NCBI RefSeq assembly: GCF_001529295.1
Contig: NZ_LLWK01000036.1
Coordinates: 1 to 64,000, forward strand
Source: Flavobacterium sp. TAB 87
GTDB lineage: Bacteria > Bacteroidota > Bacteroidia > Flavobacteriales > Flavobacteriaceae
Direction: 5' to 3'
DNA: 64,000 bases
Each line of letters opens with the position of its first letter. Position 1 is the stretch's first letter. The translations under genes and the position numbers were made by a program. Below are positions 52,927-63,043 of the stretch, piece after piece. The notes beneath the pieces were generated by a model that was not told where the DNA came from, did no database searches, and saw only the letters and a program-made list of their open reading frames with translations.

Positions 52927-53316
52927 CTAAATTTTACTTTTTAATGTCTCTGCATTGATATCGCTATGAGAGGCATTGTAAGTGGCTTTTTTATTCTTAA
53001 TTAAAATAAGTTGAGGCGATTGATGTTGAACACCAAAACGATTCGCTATTTCATTTGACACATCTCGATATGAAATTAAGTCTAAAAAATAAGCATCAAC
53101 TACTTCATTTAAATCGTATTCTCTTTCAAATTGTTTCAGTGCCATTCGGCTAATGCTACAACGAGTGCTGTGTTTAAAAATTACAATAGGCTTAACACTA
53201 GAATTAGACTCAATATCAGCTAACTGTGTTAAATTTGTAAGAGGAATCCAGTTCACTTTTGAATCTGATTGTTTTTCTGCATCAGAACTTCCGAAAATAT
53301 TAGATAAAAAACTCAT
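52927..53316 (-). CDS. ytxJ: YtxJ-family bacillithiol system redox protein
   Basis: A 129-residue thioredoxin-fold protein. The redox cysteine lies in IFKHSTRCSISRMALKQFE near residues 47-65. YFLDLISYRDVSNEIANRFG and VQHQSPQLILIKNKKATYNA follow, with the cis-Pro after Ser. YtxJ proteins are proposed to be monothiol bacilliredoxins that remove bacillithiol from proteins, which agrees with bacillithiol use in Flavobacteriia. It is divergent from clpB, which is stress-induced in general. Confidence 0.88.
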   Translation of the reverse strand: MSFLSNIFGSSDAEKQSDSKVNWIPLTNLTQLADIESNSSVKPIVIFKHSTRCSISRMALKQFEREYDLNEVVDAYFLDLISYRDVSNEIANRFGVQHQSPQLILIKNKKATYNASHSDINAETLKSKI

Positions 53317-53470
53317 TTTGTCTTGATTTATGACCTTTTGACATAATATTTTAATTTTTTTTCAAAATAAACGTCATTTTGTCTGTTTATATGTAATGGA
53401 ATGTAATTTGACCATTGTCTAGCAAAGTTAATTATTCTTATAAATAATAGTAACTAAAAAATTAATAAAG

Positions 53471-56071
53471 ATGAATATAAATAAATTTACCATAAAATCT
53501 CAGGAAGCCATTCAGCTTTCGCAACAATTGGCGCAGCGTAATGAGCAACAACAAATTGAAAATGAACATATTCTCAAAGCAATTTTTGAAGTTGATGAAA
53601 ATGTAGCACCTTTTTTATTGAAAAAATTAAATGTAAATGTGCCTTTATTTCTGCAACTTTTAGACAGTCAAATTAAGAGTTTTCCTAAAGTTTCTGGCGG
53701 AGAGCTAATGTTTTCTAGAATTGCAAATACCACTTTGAACGAAGCTGAAATTATTGCTCAAAAAATGAACGATGAATACGTTTCGATCGAACATTTAATT
53801 TTAGCTATTTTTGATTCTAAAAGTAAAGTTTCACAAATTTTAAAAGACCAAGGCGTTACAGGAAAAGGGTTAAAAGCTGCAATCGAAGAATTGCGAAAAG
53901 GTGAACGAGTAACGTCGTCTTCGGCGGAAGAAAATTATAATTCATTAAATAAATTTGCAAAAAACTTAAACGAATTGGCTCGTACTGGAAAATTAGATCC
54001 TGTGATCGGCCGTGATGAAGAGATTCGACGCGTATTGCAAATTTTGACTCGTAGAACTAAAAATAACCCCATGTTAATTGGAGAGCCAGGAGTTGGTAAA
54101 ACTGCGATCGCTGAAGGTTTAGCGCACAGAATTGTTGATGGAGATGTTCCTGAAAATTTAAAAGATAAAATTGTTTTTTCACTAGATATGGGTGCTTTAA
54201 TCGCAGGAGCAAAGTACAAGGGAGAATTTGAAGAACGGTTAAAATCAGTAGTAAAAGAAGTTACTGCTGCCGAAGGCGACATTGTTTTATTTATTGATGA
54301 AATTCACACTTTAGTCGGAGCAGGCGGCGGAGATGGCGCCATGGACGCGGCTAACATCTTAAAACCAGCTCTGGCTCGCGGAGAATTAAGAGCTATTGGT
54401 GCGACTACTTTAGATGAATATCAAAAATATTTTGAGAAAGACAAAGCGTTAGAACGTCGTTTTCAGAAAGTATTGATCGATGAGCCAGATACTGAAAGTG
54501 CGATTTCAATTTTACGAGGAATTAAAGAAAAATACGAAACGCATCACAAAGTTCAGATTAAAGATGAAGCGATCATTGCTGCTGTCGAATTATCGCAACG
54601 GTACATAACGAATCGATTTTTACCAGATAAAGCGATTGACTTGATGGATGAAGCTGCCTCGAAATTGCGTATGGAAATTAATTCAAAACCCGAAGAATTG
54701 GATGTTTTGGATCGTAAAGTGATGCAATTGGAAATTGAAATTGAAGCCATTAAACGCGAAAATGATGAGTCAAAACTAAAAGGACTTCGATTGGATTTAG
54801 CCAATGTAAAAGAAGACCGAAACGAGATTTATGCCAAATGGAAATCTGAAAAAGATATCGTGGATGGTATTCAGCAGGTAAAACATGAGATCGAAGATTT
54901 TAAATACGAAGCGGAACGTGCAGAACGTGACGGTGACTACGGAAAAGTAGCTGAAATTCGTTATGGAAAAATCAAGGAAACACAAGAACGTTTGGAAGCA
55001 TTGCAAAAACAATTACAAGAATTTCAACAAGGTAGTTCTTTGATAAAAGAAGAAGTAACTCGCGAAGATATAGCAGAAGTTGTGGCTAAATGGACCGGTA
55101 TTCCAGTTATGAAAATGCTACAAACCGAACGCGAAAAATTATTGCATTTAGAAGATGAATTACACAAACGTGTGGTGGGTCAAGAAGAAGCAATTGAAGC
55201 GGTAAGTGATGCTGTACGCAGAAGTAGAGCGGGATTGCAAGACATGAAAAAACCAGTGGGGACGTTTTTATTTTTAGGAACTACTGGAGTGGGTAAAACC
55301 GAGCTTGCCAAAGCTTTGGCAGAATATCTTTTTGATGATGATAATGCGATGACTCGTATTGATATGAGCGAATACCAAGAACGTCATAGTGTGAGTCGTT
55401 TAGTTGGTGCGCCTCCAGGATATGTTGGTTATGATGAAGGCGGACAATTGACAGAAGCTGTTCGTAGAAAACCGTATTCTGTAATCTTGTTAGATGAGAT
55501 TGAAAAAGCGCATCCAGATACTTTTAATATTTTATTACAAGTTTTAGATGAAGGTCGTTTAACGGATAACAAAGGGCGTTTGGCTGATTTTAAAAATACC
55601 ATTATCATCATGACGTCTAATATGGGTAGTCAAATTATACAAGATAAATTTGATAATAGTAAGGGTAATGTTGAAGCTGCATCTGAAGCGGCAAAAGTGG
55701 AGGTTTTAGCTTTACTAAAGCAGACGGTTCGTCCGGAGTTTATCAACCGTATTGATGAAATTGTTTTGTTTACACCATTGACCGTCGCCAATATTACAAA
55801 AATTGTCGGTTTACAATTAAAAAGCGTGACCAAAATGTTAGCGTTGCAAGGCATAACGATGGATGCAACTCCACAAGCAGTTGCCTATTTGGCCGACAAA
55901 GGATACGATCCGCAATTTGGAGCCAGACCTGTAAAACGTGTAGTGCAGCGTGAGGTTTTAAATCAATTGTCTAAAGAAATTCTTTCGGGTGCCATTACCA
56001 CCGATAGTATTATTTTGCTAGATGCTTTTGATGGTCAATTGGTTTTTAGAAACCAAACGCATACAGTTTGA
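53471..56071 (+). CDS. clpB: ATP-dependent disaggregase ClpB
   Basis: A 866-residue AAA+ chaperone that resolves protein aggregates with DnaK. The N-domain (about 1-150) starts [20 protein letters not shown]. The first ATPase has [20 protein letters not shown] near 205 and [20 protein letters not shown] near 275. A coiled-coil M-domain (about 405-520; [20 protein letters not shown]) distinguishes ClpB from ClpA and ClpC. The second ATPase has [20 protein letters not shown] near 605, and [20 protein letters not shown] near the end. All key residues are present. It is followed by its own terminator. Confidence 0.96.
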   Translation: MNINKFTIKSQEAIQLSQQLAQRNEQQQIENEHILKAIFEVDENVAPFLLKKLNVNVPLFLQLLDSQIKSFPKVSGGELMFSRIANTTLNEAEIIAQKMNDEYVSIEHLILAIFDSKSKVSQILKDQGVTGKGLKAAIEELRKGERVTSSSAEENYNSLNKFAKNLNELARTGKLDPVIGRDEEIRRVLQILTRRTKNNPMLIGEPGVGKTAIAEGLAHRIVDGDVPENLKDKIVFSLDMGALIAGAKYKGEFEERLKSVVKEVTAAEGDIVLFIDEIHTLVGAGGGDGAMDAANILKPALARGELRAIGATTLDEYQKYFEKDKALERRFQKVLIDEPDTESAISILRGIKEKYETHHKVQIKDEAIIAAVELSQRYITNRFLPDKAIDLMDEAASKLRMEINSKPEELDVLDRKVMQLEIEIEAIKRENDESKLKGLRLDLANVKEDRNEIYAKWKSEKDIVDGIQQVKHEIEDFKYEAERAERDGDYGKVAEIRYGKIKETQERLEALQKQLQEFQQGSSLIKEEVTREDIAEVVAKWTGIPVMKMLQTEREKLLHLEDELHKRVVGQEEAIEAVSDAVRRSRAGLQDMKKPVGTFLFLGTTGVGKTELAKALAEYLFDDDNAMTRIDMSEYQERHSVSRLVGAPPGYVGYDEGGQLTEAVRRKPYSVILLDEIEKAHPDTFNILLQVLDEGRLTDNKGRLADFKNTIIIMTSNMGSQIIQDKFDNSKGNVEAASEAAKVEVLALLKQTVRPEFINRIDEIVLFTPLTVANITKIVGLQLKSVTKMLALQGITMDATPQAVAYLADKGYDPQFGARPVKRVVQREVLNQLSKEILSGAITTDSIILLDAFDGQLVFRNQTHTV

Positions 56072-56102
56072 AATTAATTTTAGGTACTCAGTAGTAAATT
56101 GA

Positions 56103-56138
56103 AAAAAGGTGTGAAATTTAATTTTTGCACCTTTTTTT
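56103..56138 (+). terminator. Rho-independent terminator of clpB
   Basis: Stem AAAAAGGTG (56103-56111) / CACCTTTTT (56128-56136) with further T to about 56138. It lies 30 bp after the clpB stop. Confidence 0.8.
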
Positions 56139-56179
56139 ATATAAATTCATCGCAGCTTTTTGTTAAAGAATTGCTTAAT

Positions 56180-56653
56180 CTATTGATGATGATACGGTTC
56201 GTTTTTTAAAATTGTAAATCCACGATACAATTGTTCTATAAAGAACAAACGTACCATTTGATGCGAGAACGTCATTAAAGACAGTGATATTTTTCCTTGG
56301 GCTTTATTGTAAACTGCTTCTGAAAATCCGTACGGACCGCCAATTACAAAAACCAGAGTTTTTACTCCAGAATTCATTTTCTTTTGCAATTCGTCAGAAA
56401 ATCCAACGCTCGAAAAATTTTTACCGTTTTCATCTAATAAAATCAACTGATCAGTTACCGCTAATTTGGACAAGATTAGTTCGCCTTCTTTCTCTTTTTG
56501 TTGGCTTTCAGACAAGTTTTTTACATTTTTAATATCTGGAATAATGTCAAGATCAAATTTGATATAAAAAGACAATCGTTTGCTGTAATCATCGATTAAA
56601 GTTTGCAACGCTTTATTATCGGTTTTACCAATGGCAAGAAGCTTAATGTTCAT
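56180..56653 (-). CDS. rlmH: 23S rRNA (pseudouridine1915-N3)-methyltransferase RlmH
   Basis: A 157-residue SPOUT methyltransferase of helix 69 in 23S rRNA. The start MNIKLLAIGKTDNKALQTLI, the AdoMet-knot signature VFVIGGPYGFSEAVYNKAQG near residue 102, and the ending SLMTFSHQMVRLFFIEQLYR with AFTILKNEPYHHQ-like tail (here GFTILKNEPYHHQ) are diagnostic. It lies 6 bp after the monooxygenase-like gene on the same strand. Confidence 0.96.
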   Translation of the reverse strand: MNIKLLAIGKTDNKALQTLIDDYSKRLSFYIKFDLDIIPDIKNVKNLSESQQKEKEGELILSKLAVTDQLILLDENGKNFSSVGFSDELQKKMNSGVKTLVFVIGGPYGFSEAVYNKAQGKISLSLMTFSHQMVRLFFIEQLYRGFTILKNEPYHHQ

Positions 56654-56659
56654 TAAATT

Positions 56660-56962
56660 TTATTTTTTATTGGAATAGACAGTTTTAAAATGTTCTACAA
56701 TAGGAAAAGGTTCGTAATAATGATGCAACAATTCTTTCCATTGTAAATAAGCTGATGATTCTCTAAATCCTATGGTATGAGATTCTAAAGTATTCCATTC
56801 AACTAGTAAAAGATACTTATTATCTATCTCTAAACATTTTTGTAAAGTATGACTTAAATATCCTTCGACAGCACTAATATATTGACTTGCTTTTATAAAA
56901 TCCAATTCAAAATCTTTTGTTTTACCTTTTTTTACAAAAAGTACGACGCCTTCTAAAATCAT
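56660..56962 (-). CDS. Antibiotic biosynthesis monooxygenase (ABM) family protein
   Basis: A 100-residue ferredoxin-like dimeric alpha-beta barrel protein. The pattern is that of the ABM group: VVLFVKKGKTKDFELDFIKA, then YISAVEGYLSHTLQKCLEID, YLLLVEWNTLESHTIGFRES and LLHHYYEPFPIVEHF. Members are enzymes acting on quinones or hydroxy compounds, or stress proteins. It is sandwiched between the deaminase gene and rlmH, 3 and 6 bp spacing, so probably all three are one transcript. Confidence 0.82.
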   Translation of the reverse strand: MILEGVVLFVKKGKTKDFELDFIKASQYISAVEGYLSHTLQKCLEIDNKYLLLVEWNTLESHTIGFRESSAYLQWKELLHHYYEPFPIVEHFKTVYSNKK

Positions 56963-56965
56963 AAA

Positions 56966-58381
56966 TTATAGTTTTGAAATGGAATCTTCAAAAGTTTTGA
57001 AGCGTTGATCTAAATCTTTTATTAATTGTTTTTTGACTGCGTTTTCTTTGATGAAACTATAGTTGATGCTATTGTACACATATTTTTTTATGTCTTCATA
57101 ACTCACTTCAGGATAGCGTTTTGCGAGTAAAACAAATTGCTCTGTGATGTTTGTTCTTAAAATTCCAGCATCGTCGGTACTGATTACAATTGGAACATCA
57201 AATTGTTTGTAAAGCGAAAACGGATGACGGTTTTCTTTTACTTTTAATATGAATTCATTACTGACTAAATTGATCTCAATCGGAATCTCATTTTTAGACA
57301 TATAACGCAATAAATCATACGAGTTTTTCTCATATGCAATATCCACTCCATGACCAATTCGGTTGGCTCCCGCAATATAAACAGCGGCATTAATGTGCCA
57401 AGTTAAATCTTCTGGCTGTACTAAACCAAGCGTCAATTCGCCGGCGTGCAAAGTGTATTTTACGTTTGGAAATTTTGTGTGACAATATTTAAAGAAAACC
57501 ATGTGTAACCAATAATCTTGCATCGAATTAGCGCCATCTTCTGGCGAAACAATGTTCACTCCAGCAATAAGATCGCTAGAATCGGCTGAGATAAATGCGA
57601 TCACCAAGTTGGTAAATAAATCGACAGGTTCCATAAATCGCAACACGAAATTTTGATAACGCATGGTAAATTGCTTGTCGTCAATTTTTAGGTCATGGTG
57701 TAATTTGGCTACGAAATTCTGATTAAAATCTTTTGCATACGATTGAGCGTTCTTTTTTTCAATAAAATTGAATATCTCTTCTAAAAGTTTAAAAACTTTC
57801 TTTTCGTCCTTCGAAACTGCAGCTTCTCGAAGTTGTTTATCGTAGAGCTTGAGATCAGCTAAATCTAGATCGTGCGGAATTGTAGACAATTGTGTTTCGA
57901 TGTAACTCAAATTTTCTGCAATGGCTCTATTTTTTAATTCCAGTAAACCATTTGAAAAACTACCATCTAAAGTTGTGAAAAATTTATCAAAGGAGTCAAA
58001 AAATAAATCATCGGATGGAACTGATCCGTTGTAATCTTTTACCGACCACGTTTCTAGAATTTTTTGCTGATATGCTTTAAGTTTTCCTTCTTTTTCTAAA
58101 GAAGAAAATAAAGACCAATTACCTCTAATTCCTTTTGATTTAGAAACGTCCATCGTTTCTAAATTTAGATAAAAATCTTCTTTAATTGCTTTTGCTAACA
58201 AAGGCTCTGCATAAATAGAACCCGAAAAATGATGGTGTAGGTCACCTCCCTTTGGCATTTGCTGAAAAAATGCAGTTAATTCGACTTCTTTTGTCCTAAT
58301 TTTAGTTAAATAGTCAGCAGTCGATTGAGCGAATGTAAATTGAAAAAAAATAGAAAAAAATAGAGTAGCAATTAATTTCAT
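56966..58381 (-). CDS. Exported adenosine deaminase family protein
   Basis: A 471-residue protein with a signal peptide (MKLIATLFFSIFFQFTFAQS). The metal-dependent TIM barrel has GGDLHHHFSGSIYAEPLL near residue 45 with the first zinc histidines, KYTLHAGELTLG near residue 310, and PIVISTDDAGILRTN near residue 405 with the paired aspartates. These match the adenosine/AMP deaminase superfamily; the large insertion (about 75-200) and export are like those of ADGF-type deaminases. It would act on extracellular or periplasmic adenosine. The exact purine substrate is not proved. Confidence 0.87.
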   Translation of the reverse strand: MKLIATLFFSIFFQFTFAQSTADYLTKIRTKEVELTAFFQQMPKGGDLHHHFSGSIYAEPLLAKAIKEDFYLNLETMDVSKSKGIRGNWSLFSSLEKEGKLKAYQQKILETWSVKDYNGSVPSDDLFFDSFDKFFTTLDGSFSNGLLELKNRAIAENLSYIETQLSTIPHDLDLADLKLYDKQLREAAVSKDEKKVFKLLEEIFNFIEKKNAQSYAKDFNQNFVAKLHHDLKIDDKQFTMRYQNFVLRFMEPVDLFTNLVIAFISADSSDLIAGVNIVSPEDGANSMQDYWLHMVFFKYCHTKFPNVKYTLHAGELTLGLVQPEDLTWHINAAVYIAGANRIGHGVDIAYEKNSYDLLRYMSKNEIPIEINLVSNEFILKVKENRHPFSLYKQFDVPIVISTDDAGILRTNITEQFVLLAKRYPEVSYEDIKKYVYNSINYSFIKENAVKKQLIKDLDQRFKTFEDSISKL

Positions 58382-58686
58382 ATAGTACGTTTAAAAGTAA
58401 ATAAAAAATATTTACAGTTAGCAAAAGTACTTTATTTCGCGCAATTTTAAAAGAAGCTCGGTTGTTGGCGTTTTAGTTTGATAGAATATCGCTATTTATT
58501 TTGTCAATCTTGTCATTCAATATAAAATTTAAGATTCAAAAATATGCAATCTTCTTCTTGCTGCAGCTGAGAAGTATCTAACAAAAATTCACCAAATTAA
58601 TCGAAATTTGGTGATAGGCTTTACCATTATCGGAGAAATTTATCGTTCCTAGAAAGACCAAGATAGTTCTAAAATCAACATCAAGA
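58382..58686. other. Intergenic stretch with a hairpin, no gene
   Basis: About 305 bp between two leftward genes; it must hold the promoter of the deaminase gene and the end of the antiporter transcript. TCACCAAATT and AAATTTGGTGA around 58588-58613 form a hairpin. No T tract is attached to it, so it may or may not be a terminator. No reading frame of interest was seen. Confidence 0.4.
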
Positions 58687-59913
58687 CTACAGTTTAGAAA
58701 CTTCAATTTCATTGGCTTCTTTAGCTTTCTTTTCTTCTTTTTCCTTTTGAAGTTCTTGCTTTTTAGTGGTCAGTAAACTTCCTAACATCATAAAAACAGT
58801 ACTTAAGACAATGACTTGAATTATTAAAGATTTATTCACCAAAGGAATTTTTAGAATGGGATCTAAACTTAAAAACAATAATATCGTAATTAATCCACGA
58901 GGTGCGACAAACAATAATGGCATCAATGGAATTTTTGATAAATACAACTGTATGGCACGAAGAGAGTAAATAATTAATACAATGACCAATGCCCAAATAA
59001 CCGTGTCTGGATTTAATATTTCAGAGGTTTCTAGCAAATAACCAAATAGTAAAAAGAATAAAGAGCGTACTACAAAAGCAGCTTCTATATTTAATTCCTT
59101 AAATTTTTCGACCTCTTTCGTTAATGAATCAGGACGGAATCTTTCGCTCCACTTGAAACGCTTCAACTCATCAAAATTATTAATTGAGAGTCCAAAAATA
59201 AGGATAAATAGTAAAGCTGGTAAGTGATACATTTTTGATATCTCGTAGATTAAAATAATCAACAAAATAATTGGAACAAACTTAATATGATGGTCAATTT
59301 TATTCAATAAAAACGAAAGCAGTAGAGTTGCTAAAAACGAAACTACAATGATAATTAGCATCTGCAATAGGAAAAATCCGAAAGTAGCCGCACCAAAATC
59401 AGTATTATACAAAACGAAGTTAAAGAAAATCACACCAAAAATATCAGATAAACTACTCTCATAAGTAACAAATTCGCGTTTTTCTGAGCTTAAATTTCGA
59501 ACACTAGGAATCGCTATTGAACTACTAATCACACAAAACGGAATAGCACTACATAGAGATGCTTTAAAATCATAGCCACCATAATAGTGAAAAAGGTACG
59601 CCAAAATAATAGCCATCGTTACTACGGGTAAAAATGCTCCCAGGGATGATTTTTTAATCAAACTAACTTTTGATTCGTTCAACTCTAATTCCAAAGATCC
59701 TTCCAAAACAATTAAAATCAGACCAATAGTTCCTAAAATGGGTAATACCATAGAAAAATCAGGAAGATCAATAAATAGTAAATCAGTTACTTGACGAACA
59801 ACCCATCCTAATAAAAGCAATAATATAACTGATGGAATTTTAGTTTTAGAAGACGTCAAATCAAAGAGATAAGCGACAAGTAATAAAACGCAAAAAGTAA
59901 TTATAATAGTCAT
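58687..59913 (-). CDS. Cation:proton antiporter (CPA family)
   Basis: A 408-residue membrane protein with about 12 hydrophobic helices starting at the N-terminus (MTIIITFCVLLLVAYLFDLT). It has the CPA-type pattern KIPSVILLLLLGWVVRQVTD, ILEGSLELELNESKVSLI-like text (in part) and CVISSSIAIPSVRNLSSEKR. The C-terminus is a charged cytoplasmic tail (KEKEEKKAKEANEIEVSKL). It probably exchanges Na+ or K+ for H+. The gene is divergent from sulP across a 314-bp region. Confidence 0.87.
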   Translation of the reverse strand: MTIIITFCVLLLVAYLFDLTSSKTKIPSVILLLLLGWVVRQVTDLLFIDLPDFSMVLPILGTIGLILIVLEGSLELELNESKVSLIKKSSLGAFLPVVTMAIILAYLFHYYGGYDFKASLCSAIPFCVISSSIAIPSVRNLSSEKREFVTYESSLSDIFGVIFFNFVLYNTDFGAATFGFFLLQMLIIIVVSFLATLLLSFLLNKIDHHIKFVPIILLIILIYEISKMYHLPALLFILIFGLSINNFDELKRFKWSERFRPDSLTKEVEKFKELNIEAAFVVRSLFFLLFGYLLETSEILNPDTVIWALVIVLIIYSLRAIQLYLSKIPLMPLLFVAPRGLITILLFLSLDPILKIPLVNKSLIIQVIVLSTVFMMLGSLLTTKKQELQKEKEEKKAKEANEIEVSKL

Positions 59914-60227
59914 AAATGAAATTTAAAATTTGAGTGGTTCACTTTTCTTATTCAAAAAAAAGTTTAAAAAAGCATGTAATATAATACATTTGAAACTTAA
60001 TATAATACTTTTTCATCATTTTGGACTAAATATTTTGCTTGTAATTCCCTTTGCAAATGATTGTTTGACCGCTATTTTACTCGTATTTATTTTATAGTTA
60101 TCACTTTATACTTGTCATTTCTTTTAAAAATTTTACTTTTGCCTTTCTTAAATTGAAAGAACTCTCTTTCTTACAATTGCCTGAAAAGTGCAATTAGTAA
60201 TAATAAAATCTTCCAGAATTAAAACGA
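59914..60227. promoter_or_regulatory. Divergent promoter region of the antiporter and sulP genes
   Basis: AT-rich region with no gene. For sulP a good Bacteroidetes promoter is visible: TTG at 60112-60114 and TACTTTTG (TAnnTTTG) at 60134-60141, 19 nt apart, giving a leader of some 80 nt. The antiporter promoter on the other strand is not evident. Confidence 0.6.
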
Positions 60228-61760
60228 ATGAAGCAATACTTTAAGTTATTTGATTTTACTCAGAAAGTAGACTATAAAATCGAGATTTTAGCAGGTTTAA
60301 CGGTTGCAATGACTATGATTCCCGAATCGTTGTCTTTTGCTATTCTAGCTGGTTTTCCTCCGCTTGTTGGTTTATACGCTGCTTTTATAATGGGATTGGT
60401 AACTGCAATTTTTGGTGGTCGTCCAGGTCTGGTTTCTGGTGGAGCAGGAGCTACGGTTATCGTTTTAATTGCATTAATGAAATCACACGGTTTAGAGTTT
60501 GTTTTTGCCGCTGTAGCATTGGCGGGAATTATACAAATTTTAGTCGGATTATTTAAGTGGGGTAAATTTATACGATTAGTACCGCAACCCGTGATGTTTG
60601 GTTTCGTAAATGGTTTGGCAATAATTATTTTTATGTCACAATTAGAGCAATTTAAAACTATTGTTAACGGTCAAAGTGTATGGTTAAGTGGCAATCCGCT
60701 TTATATTATGGTCGGCTTAGTTGCTCTAACAATCAGCATCGTTTTCTTTTTACCTAAGATAACAAAAGTAATTCCTGCGTCTTTAGTGGCGATTTTAGTA
60801 GTATTTGGCATCGTATTAGGTTTTGGCATCGAAACTAAAACTGTTGCCGATATCGCTTCAATAAGTGGCGGATTTCCACCTTTCCACATCCCTAATATTC
60901 CATTTACGTTAGAAACTTTACAAGTTGTTTTTCCGTACGCTTTAATTATGGCTTCTGTTGGTTTAACCGAAGGATTGTTAACATTAAATTTGGTTGATGA
61001 AATTACAAAAACTAAAGGAAATGGAAACAAAGAATGTATCGCTCAAGGAAGTGCCAATATTTTAAATGGTTTCTTTTTTGGAATGGGAGGTTGTCCAATG
61101 ATTGCCCAAACACTAGTTAATCTTTCAGCAGGTTCACGAGCTCGCTTGTCGGGAATTATTGCTGCTCTCACTATCTTAATTATTATTTTATTTGGAGCTC
61201 CTATAATCGAGCTTTTACCCATGGCTGCATTAGTGGGTGTGATGATTATGGTAGCAATTGGAACTTTTGAATGGATTAGTTTTAGAGTTATCAATAAAAT
61301 GCCAAAACACGATATTTTTGTTGGGGTTTTGGTTGCCATCGTGACTGTATTTCTGCATAATTTAGCTTTAGCAGTTTTAATAGGAGTAATTATTTCGGCT
61401 TTAGTTTTTGCTTGGGAAAGTGCCAAACGCATTAGAGCTAAAAAGTATATTGATGAAAAAGGAGTGAAGCATTACGAAATTTACGGTCCATTGTTTTTTG
61501 CATCTACAACTGCTTTCGCAGAAAAGTTTGATGTAGTTGGAGATCCCAATGAAGTTATCATAGACTTTGCAGAAAGTAAAATCGCAGACATGAGCGCTAT
61601 AGATGCCGTTCATAAAATTACCGAACGCTATGCAAAAGAGAATAAAACAGTACATCTGCGACATTTAAGCGAAGACTGCCGTTTGCTATTACGCAATGCA
61701 GCAAGCATTATTGAGGTCAATATAGTAGAAGATCCAACCTATAAAGTAGCAATAGATTAG
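60228..61760 (+). CDS. SulP family anion transporter with STAS domain
   Basis: A 510-residue protein. The transport part (about 1-400) shows the SulP signature MTMIPESLSFAILAGFPPLV (in part; family motif P-x-(S/A)-x-(A/S)-x-A near the N-terminus) and LYAAFIMGLVTAIFGGRPGL. Near residue 280 lies NILNGFFFGMGGCPMIAQTL. The C-terminal STAS domain (about 420-505) has VIIDFAESKIADMSAIDAVH. SulP proteins carry sulfate, bicarbonate or other anions; several bicarbonate- and sulfate-type members look alike, so the anion is not assigned. Confidence 0.9.
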   Translation: MKQYFKLFDFTQKVDYKIEILAGLTVAMTMIPESLSFAILAGFPPLVGLYAAFIMGLVTAIFGGRPGLVSGGAGATVIVLIALMKSHGLEFVFAAVALAGIIQILVGLFKWGKFIRLVPQPVMFGFVNGLAIIIFMSQLEQFKTIVNGQSVWLSGNPLYIMVGLVALTISIVFFLPKITKVIPASLVAILVVFGIVLGFGIETKTVADIASISGGFPPFHIPNIPFTLETLQVVFPYALIMASVGLTEGLLTLNLVDEITKTKGNGNKECIAQGSANILNGFFFGMGGCPMIAQTLVNLSAGSRARLSGIIAALTILIIILFGAPIIELLPMAALVGVMIMVAIGTFEWISFRVINKMPKHDIFVGVLVAIVTVFLHNLALAVLIGVIISALVFAWESAKRIRAKKYIDEKGVKHYEIYGPLFFASTTAFAEKFDVVGDPNEVIIDFAESKIADMSAIDAVHKITERYAKENKTVHLRHLSEDCRLLLRNAASIIEVNIVEDPTYKVAID

Positions 61761-61764
61761 TTTT

Positions 61765-61798
61765 AAAAAAAGAGCTTGAAATTTCAAGCTCTTTTTTT
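61765..61798. terminator. Bidirectional terminator between sulP and the ABC ATPase gene
   Basis: A perfect 17-bp palindrome centred between 61781 and 61782, core AGAGCTTGAAATTTCAAGCT flanked by A7 and T7. It ends the convergent transcripts and its last 2 bases overlap the ABC gene's stop codon. Confidence 0.9.
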
Positions 61799-63029
61799 AG
61801 TTTTTAATTTGACCAATTGACCCATTTTCGTTGGGAATTAATTCAAAAATAAATTTTGGAATTAAATTGGGCTCGATTCTATGAGAAACGTAAAGTATCG
61901 CCATACTACTTTCTTTAACTAATAAGTTAATTAATTGCGTAACAAGCGCTGTATTTGAATCATCTAAACCTTCAACGGGCTCGTCTAAAATTACCAGTGG
62001 TGGGTGTTTTAAAACGGCTCGTACGATAAGAGCCACACGTTGTTGCCCGATGGAAAGCTGAGTAAATATTTTATTTTTCAAATGACTCATTTTAATAACC
62101 TCAAGCCATTGCGAAACCACAATTTTTTGGTGCGTTGTTGGTTCGATGTATAAACCAATTGAATCAAAGAATCCAGAGAGAATCATTTGTTCCAAGGTAT
62201 GATTTTTTTGAAATAAATCCATCATCGCTGTAGAGAAATAACCAATGTTTTTTTTGATATCCCAAACACTTTCACCGCTTCCTTTTTTTGTTCCGAACAA
62301 ATGTAAATCTTGACCGTAACCCTTGGCATTGTCACCATTTATAAGTGACAAAATAGTGCTCTTTCCGGAACCATTTGGACCAATTAACTGCCAAAAATCA
62401 CCTTTATTGATTTCCCACGAAATACTATTTATAATTTTTCGATCTTCGTAACTGACCGAAACATGGTTTAGTTTTACTAATGGATTTGACATGGGTTCAC
62501 CAACGTCCAAGGACTCAGGAAGAAGCGTCTTGGAAATAGAAGATTCTTTTATCTCGGAAGAATCAATAGGATGGAACGTGAATGAATTATCGATTAATTG
62601 CGCTTTGTTCGATGTAAAAGAAAACAAATCACTTTTGCGATTTACAATTTGAATAATGATAGTATGCTGCGCTAATTTGGTTATCGCTTCTTCTAAATTT
62701 TTTCTAGATAGTTGATCTAAGTGATCTAAAGGATTATCAAATATTATAAAATCTGGTTTCTGCGCGATGCAGTGTTTTAAAAATTCTTTTTTGCGTTCTC
62801 CAGATGAAAAGGTGCACAATTTTCGTGCAGAAGTTGTCGAGGCGATACTATCATACTGATATTCTCTTTTAATAAACTTTTCGATTGCTAAGTCAGAAAA
62901 TAACAAACCTTTTAAATTTTTTAAAAAGTAAAGTTCTGCAATAGATTCTCCTTTTACAATTTCATCAATAAAACTCTTCTTGTCCACTTGATTGGAGAGT
63001 AGCAATTCCCAATGAGAATTATAAAGCAT
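61797..63029 (-). CDS. ABC-type tandem ATPase (ModF/PhrA-like)
   Basis: A 410-residue protein of two ABC ATPase halves without membrane parts. The first half (about 1-160) has the signature FSSGERKKEFLKHC and a Walker B-like region PDFIIFDNPLDHLD but no Walker A. The second (about 185-405) is complete: GPNGSGKSTILSLINGDNAK, LSIGQQRVALIVRAVLKHPP and LVILDEPVEGLDDSN. Proteins of this layout are called ModF or PhrA-like; their role is unclear. It overlaps none of its neighbours and lies 14 bp after the DUF1398 gene. Confidence 0.85.
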   Translation of the reverse strand: MLYNSHWELLLSNQVDKKSFIDEIVKGESIAELYFLKNLKGLLFSDLAIEKFIKREYQYDSIASTTSARKLCTFSSGERKKEFLKHCIAQKPDFIIFDNPLDHLDQLSRKNLEEAITKLAQHTIIIQIVNRKSDLFSFTSNKAQLIDNSFTFHPIDSSEIKESSISKTLLPESLDVGEPMSNPLVKLNHVSVSYEDRKIINSISWEINKGDFWQLIGPNGSGKSTILSLINGDNAKGYGQDLHLFGTKKGSGESVWDIKKNIGYFSTAMMDLFQKNHTLEQMILSGFFDSIGLYIEPTTHQKIVVSQWLEVIKMSHLKNKIFTQLSIGQQRVALIVRAVLKHPPLVILDEPVEGLDDSNTALVTQLINLLVKESSMAILYVSHRIEPNLIPKFIFELIPNENGSIGQIKN

Positions 63030-63043
63030 TTGTGTTTGATTTT

